Source: Nitrospira lenta
Lineage (GTDB): Bacteria > Nitrospirota > Nitrospiria > Nitrospirales > Nitrospiraceae
Assembly (NCBI GenBank): GCA_945865525.1
Contig: CAMBDY010000009.1
Coordinates: 1-64,000 of the forward strand
Direction: 5' to 3'
DNA length: 64,000 nt
In this document: one piece after another, positions 62,002-64,000 of the stretch
Layout: every line of letters starts with the position of its first letter
Position numbering within the stretch: the first letter of the stretch is position 1
Notes under the pieces: model-generated
The model's database searches: none
Told to the model about the DNA's origin: nothing
Seen by the model: only the letters and a program-made list of their open reading frames with translations
Made by a program: the position numbers and the translations under genes

Positions 62002-63273
62002 GTGCCAATTGAAAATAATTTCCAACATGACGAAATGTCGCGGAAAAATCCCGGCGAGCGACTCACCATTCGTGAGGCGACCCTGGGAGTGCTATCGGAG
62101 TTGCCGTCCGGACAGGAAGTCATGGCCGCAACCGGCAAATCTCTATCGCAAGCGGGCGTCCGTCTGATCGTCTTACTGCATGGCTCGATCATGGGGACTG
62201 ATCTCTTCGGGGCTCAACGGCTGGATGAATTGGGCGGGCTGAAACGTGGCTACTCACGCGGCGTGACGGGCGTCGATGCCCTCCTCGCGCTACTACGAGA
62301 CGGGAGCAATGGGATTGCATCTCTACCCGGCGGGTTGAAGCCACCGCTCCCTAACGATGACGCCACCAAGCGGCTGATCGACGAGCAGATCGGGGATGCG
62401 GGCAACTTCACAAACGCCTACGTGGAGCTGATGAAACACTCGCTGAACCGGGGCCTCAATCGTCAAATCCATTGCGTTCGAGAACTCTGGTCCTGCGAAC
62501 ACCATCACCTGGGCCGTGCCTTGGCGGCCACCTCGCTGCTTGGACGGCTACGTGACTGGACCGAAACCCACAAGCTAGGCGAAGGAGATCGAATCCTCCT
62601 ACAGGCCCATGGACAGGCCGGCTTAGTCCTCGCCCTCGTCTCGAATCTCTTATGTGTAGCCGCATCCAGCAGCAGGACGAGACTGTTCGCTCTCCTGTCG
62701 GATTTCGCTACTCAGATCAATCGGCCAGACATCACCACGACGATCCAACGGATCACCCCCTTCCTATCGGAAGGCACCCTCCTGAATGGAGCGGCGCTGG
62801 ACGTCGTCACCTTCGGCATGCCAGTCCGGTACGGATGGGACCTGTCAGGAATAGGCAAGCTACTGCACATCGTCAACCATCGGAATCTTCGGACCGATGG
62901 CAAGGCCTGGCTCGCAAAAATGGAGCTGCCCCAGATCACCATGGAAATGCCGATGGCCTGGGGCGGAGATTATGTTCAGGAAATGGCCGTGGCCGGCAGC
63001 GATGCCGTCCCGGAAGGCGACGCGGCGAAAGCCGCCAACAAAGCTGTGTGGGAAATTGTCGAGCCCTTCGACGGATTCGAACGCTGGCTCGAATGTGCGC
63101 GGCGCGCCGTCCGCATCCCAAGCGAAGGGCTGGGCCTGCTCATCGACTACAAAGACTTCACCGGCTCAACCAACGTGCGCGACCACTACTTCGGCCACGC
63201 CGCTTATACCCGCCTTAACACGATGCTCTTCAATACGACAGAAATTACGCAAGCCCTCTACCCGACTTCATAA
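62002..63273 (+). CDS. Alpha/beta-hydrolase-like protein of unknown function
   Basis: The 423-residue protein has early hydrolase-like strands (VRLIVLLHGSIMGTDLFG) and a later segment, RILLQAHGQAGLVLALVSNLL, that sits where the nucleophile elbow GxSxG would be but lacks the Ser (HGQAG). VVTFGMPVRYGWDL near residue 270 resembles the strand after the elbow in lipase-type proteins. No signal peptide is visible. The start is uncertain (GTG 62002 or ATG 62035), and no Shine-Dalgarno site is seen at either. It stands alone between an A/T-rich gap and convergent polA. Function is unknown; the catalytic role is in doubt. Confidence 0.6.
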   Translation: MPIENNFQHDEMSRKNPGERLTIREATLGVLSELPSGQEVMAATGKSLSQAGVRLIVLLHGSIMGTDLFGAQRLDELGGLKRGYSRGVTGVDALLALLRDGSNGIASLPGGLKPPLPNDDATKRLIDEQIGDAGNFTNAYVELMKHSLNRGLNRQIHCVRELWSCEHHHLGRALAATSLLGRLRDWTETHKLGEGDRILLQAHGQAGLVLALVSNLLCVAASSSRTRLFALLSDFATQINRPDITTTIQRITPFLSEGTLLNGAALDVVTFGMPVRYGWDLSGIGKLLHIVNHRNLRTDGKAWLAKMELPQITMEMPMAWGGDYVQEMAVAGSDAVPEGDAAKAANKAVWEIVEPFDGFERWLECARRAVRIPSEGLGLLIDYKDFTGSTNVRDHYFGHAAYTRLNTMLFNTTEITQALYPTS

Positions 63274-63304
63274 CAAGTGAAATTCCCTAACACCATCACG
63301 GCGC

Positions 63305-64000
63305 TTACGGATGCGCCAGTCGCCAGTTATGACCTGTCCCCATATCGACTTTTAGGGGTACGGACAACCCAATCCTCTTTCCCGCCCCTTCCATCTCCTG
63401 TTTCACGCGCTGCTTTGTTTCTTCTAAGTGTTGTTCCGGTACCTCGAAAATCAATTCGTCGTGGACTTGGAGAATCATCTTGGTATGGGGCAGCTCATGG
63501 GCCAGCAACCGGCTCACGCTGATCATTGCTACTTTAATGAGATCCGCCGCTGAGCCTTGGATTGGACTGTTCACCGCCATACGTTCACCGAAGCCCCGTT
63601 GCACAGGATCTCCGCTCTGCAGCTCAGGAATGGGACGCCGCCGCCCGAGGATCGTAGTCGTGTAGCCCTTCGTTTTGCCTTCTTCGATATTCCGGTCCAT
63701 CAAGGCCCGCACGGCAGAAAACTTCTCAAAGAAGGTCTCAATGTATTTCTTCGCCTCCGCCTGGGTCACGCCAATATTCGACGCCAGACCGAATGGGCTG
63801 ATCCCATACACAATCCCGAAGACGACTGTCTTGGCCACGCGTCGCATGTCTCGTGTGATCTGACCAGAGGGTAGGCCGAAAATCTCCATAGCGGTAGCCA
63901 TATGGATATCCTGCCCTTTGGCAAACACCGCAAGCAAGCGCGAATCTTGCGACAGGTGCGCGAGGATGCGGGGCTCGATCTGACTATAGTCGGCACAGAG
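63305..64000 (-). CDS. polA: DNA polymerase I, 3' part
   Basis: The 5' end lies beyond the window; about 231 codons of the polymerase domain are visible. Motif A is CADYSQIEPRILAHLS, where most family A enzymes have DYSQIELR, so the Leu is a Pro here. Motif B is RRVAKTVVFGIVYGISPFGLA (R-x3-K-x6-YG) and motif C is QVHDELIFEVP, with the metal-binding Asp. RGFGERMAVNSPIQGSAADL is normal. It fills gaps and removes primers in replication and repair. The 3' end converges on the orphan hydrolase-like gene with 31 bases between. Confidence 0.96.
   Translation of the reverse strand, partial: LCADYSQIEPRILAHLSQDSRLLAVFAKGQDIHMATAMEIFGLPSGQITRDMRRVAKTVVFGIVYGISPFGLASNIGVTQAEAKKYIETFFEKFSAVRALMDRNIEEGKTKGYTTTILGRRRPIPELQSGDPVQRGFGERMAVNSPIQGSAADLIKVAMISVSRLLAHELPHTKMILQVHDELIFEVPEQHLEETKQRVKQEMEGAGKRIGLSVPLKVDMGTGHNWRLAHP

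Overview
The window reads as ordinary, densely packed chromosome of a high-GC, Gram-negative, free-living bacterium, most probably a Nitrospira (phylum Nitrospirota). This is inferred from the mix of an alginate-export-type porin, PBS-lyase-type HEAT proteins, an ihfA-merR-tRNA-Pro cluster, citramalate synthase and several secreted proteins of unknown function. No species can be fixed by eye. No nitrite oxidoreductase, insertion sequence, prophage, rRNA or CRISPR array was seen. Starts were chosen by Shine-Dalgarno sites, family N-termini and terminator positions. They are often shorter than the ORF track.

Layout. 0-6.6 kb: the 3' end of thrH, recQ, an outer-membrane porin, two TatA/B-type proteins and a MidA-like methyltransferase. 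6.8-14.9 kb: an envelope region with a secreted protein, a three-gene lipid glycosylation operon (GT2, LpxB N-terminal-like membrane protein, ArnT-like transferase), then on the minus strand a PAP2 phosphatase, a PD40 beta-propeller and an M1 peptidase. 15-21.3 kb: phoH-ybeY-ftsY and surE-dedA-cysS-rlmB. 21.4-22.3 kb: ihfA-merR-tRNA-Pro with a terminator. 22.4-30.2 kb: an aspartate-family amino acid operon alaC-hom-thrC-apgM-like-lysC-cimA, read right to left. 30.5-36.4 kb: pdxJ-nnrED-tsaE-lapA-mutS. 36.4-37.7 kb: two secreted proteins. 38-47.5 kb: the classic rimP-nusA-infB-rbfA-truB-rpsO-pnp-M16 peptidase operon. 47.6-49.7 kb: DUF192, Rieske, chagasin-like and class IV aminotransferase. 49.9-53.5 kb: ferredoxin, cupredoxin, spermidine-synthase-like and CBS proteins. 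53.6-55 kb: UDP-glucose dehydrogenase. 55-61.6 kb: a seven-gene operon of an alkaline-phosphatase-superfamily protein, a small secreted protein and five consecutive HEAT-repeat proteins. 62-64 kb: an orphan alpha/beta-hydrolase-like protein and the 3' part of polA.

How the genes connect. The alaC-to-cimA operon covers aspartate to threonine and a threonine-independent route to isoleucine. It contains no ThrB-type homoserine kinase. The enzyme in that slot is a phosphoglycerate-mutase-like protein whose visible metal-binding motifs are largely lost, and a ThrH-type phosphotransferase lies at the left edge. The lipid glycosylation genes, the PAP2 phosphatase and UDP-glucose dehydrogenase could together serve lipid A or surface-lipid decoration. 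The translation operon carries leader hairpins typical of NusA and PNPase autocontrol. The best candidate for an undescribed system is the HEAT operon at 55-61.6 kb.
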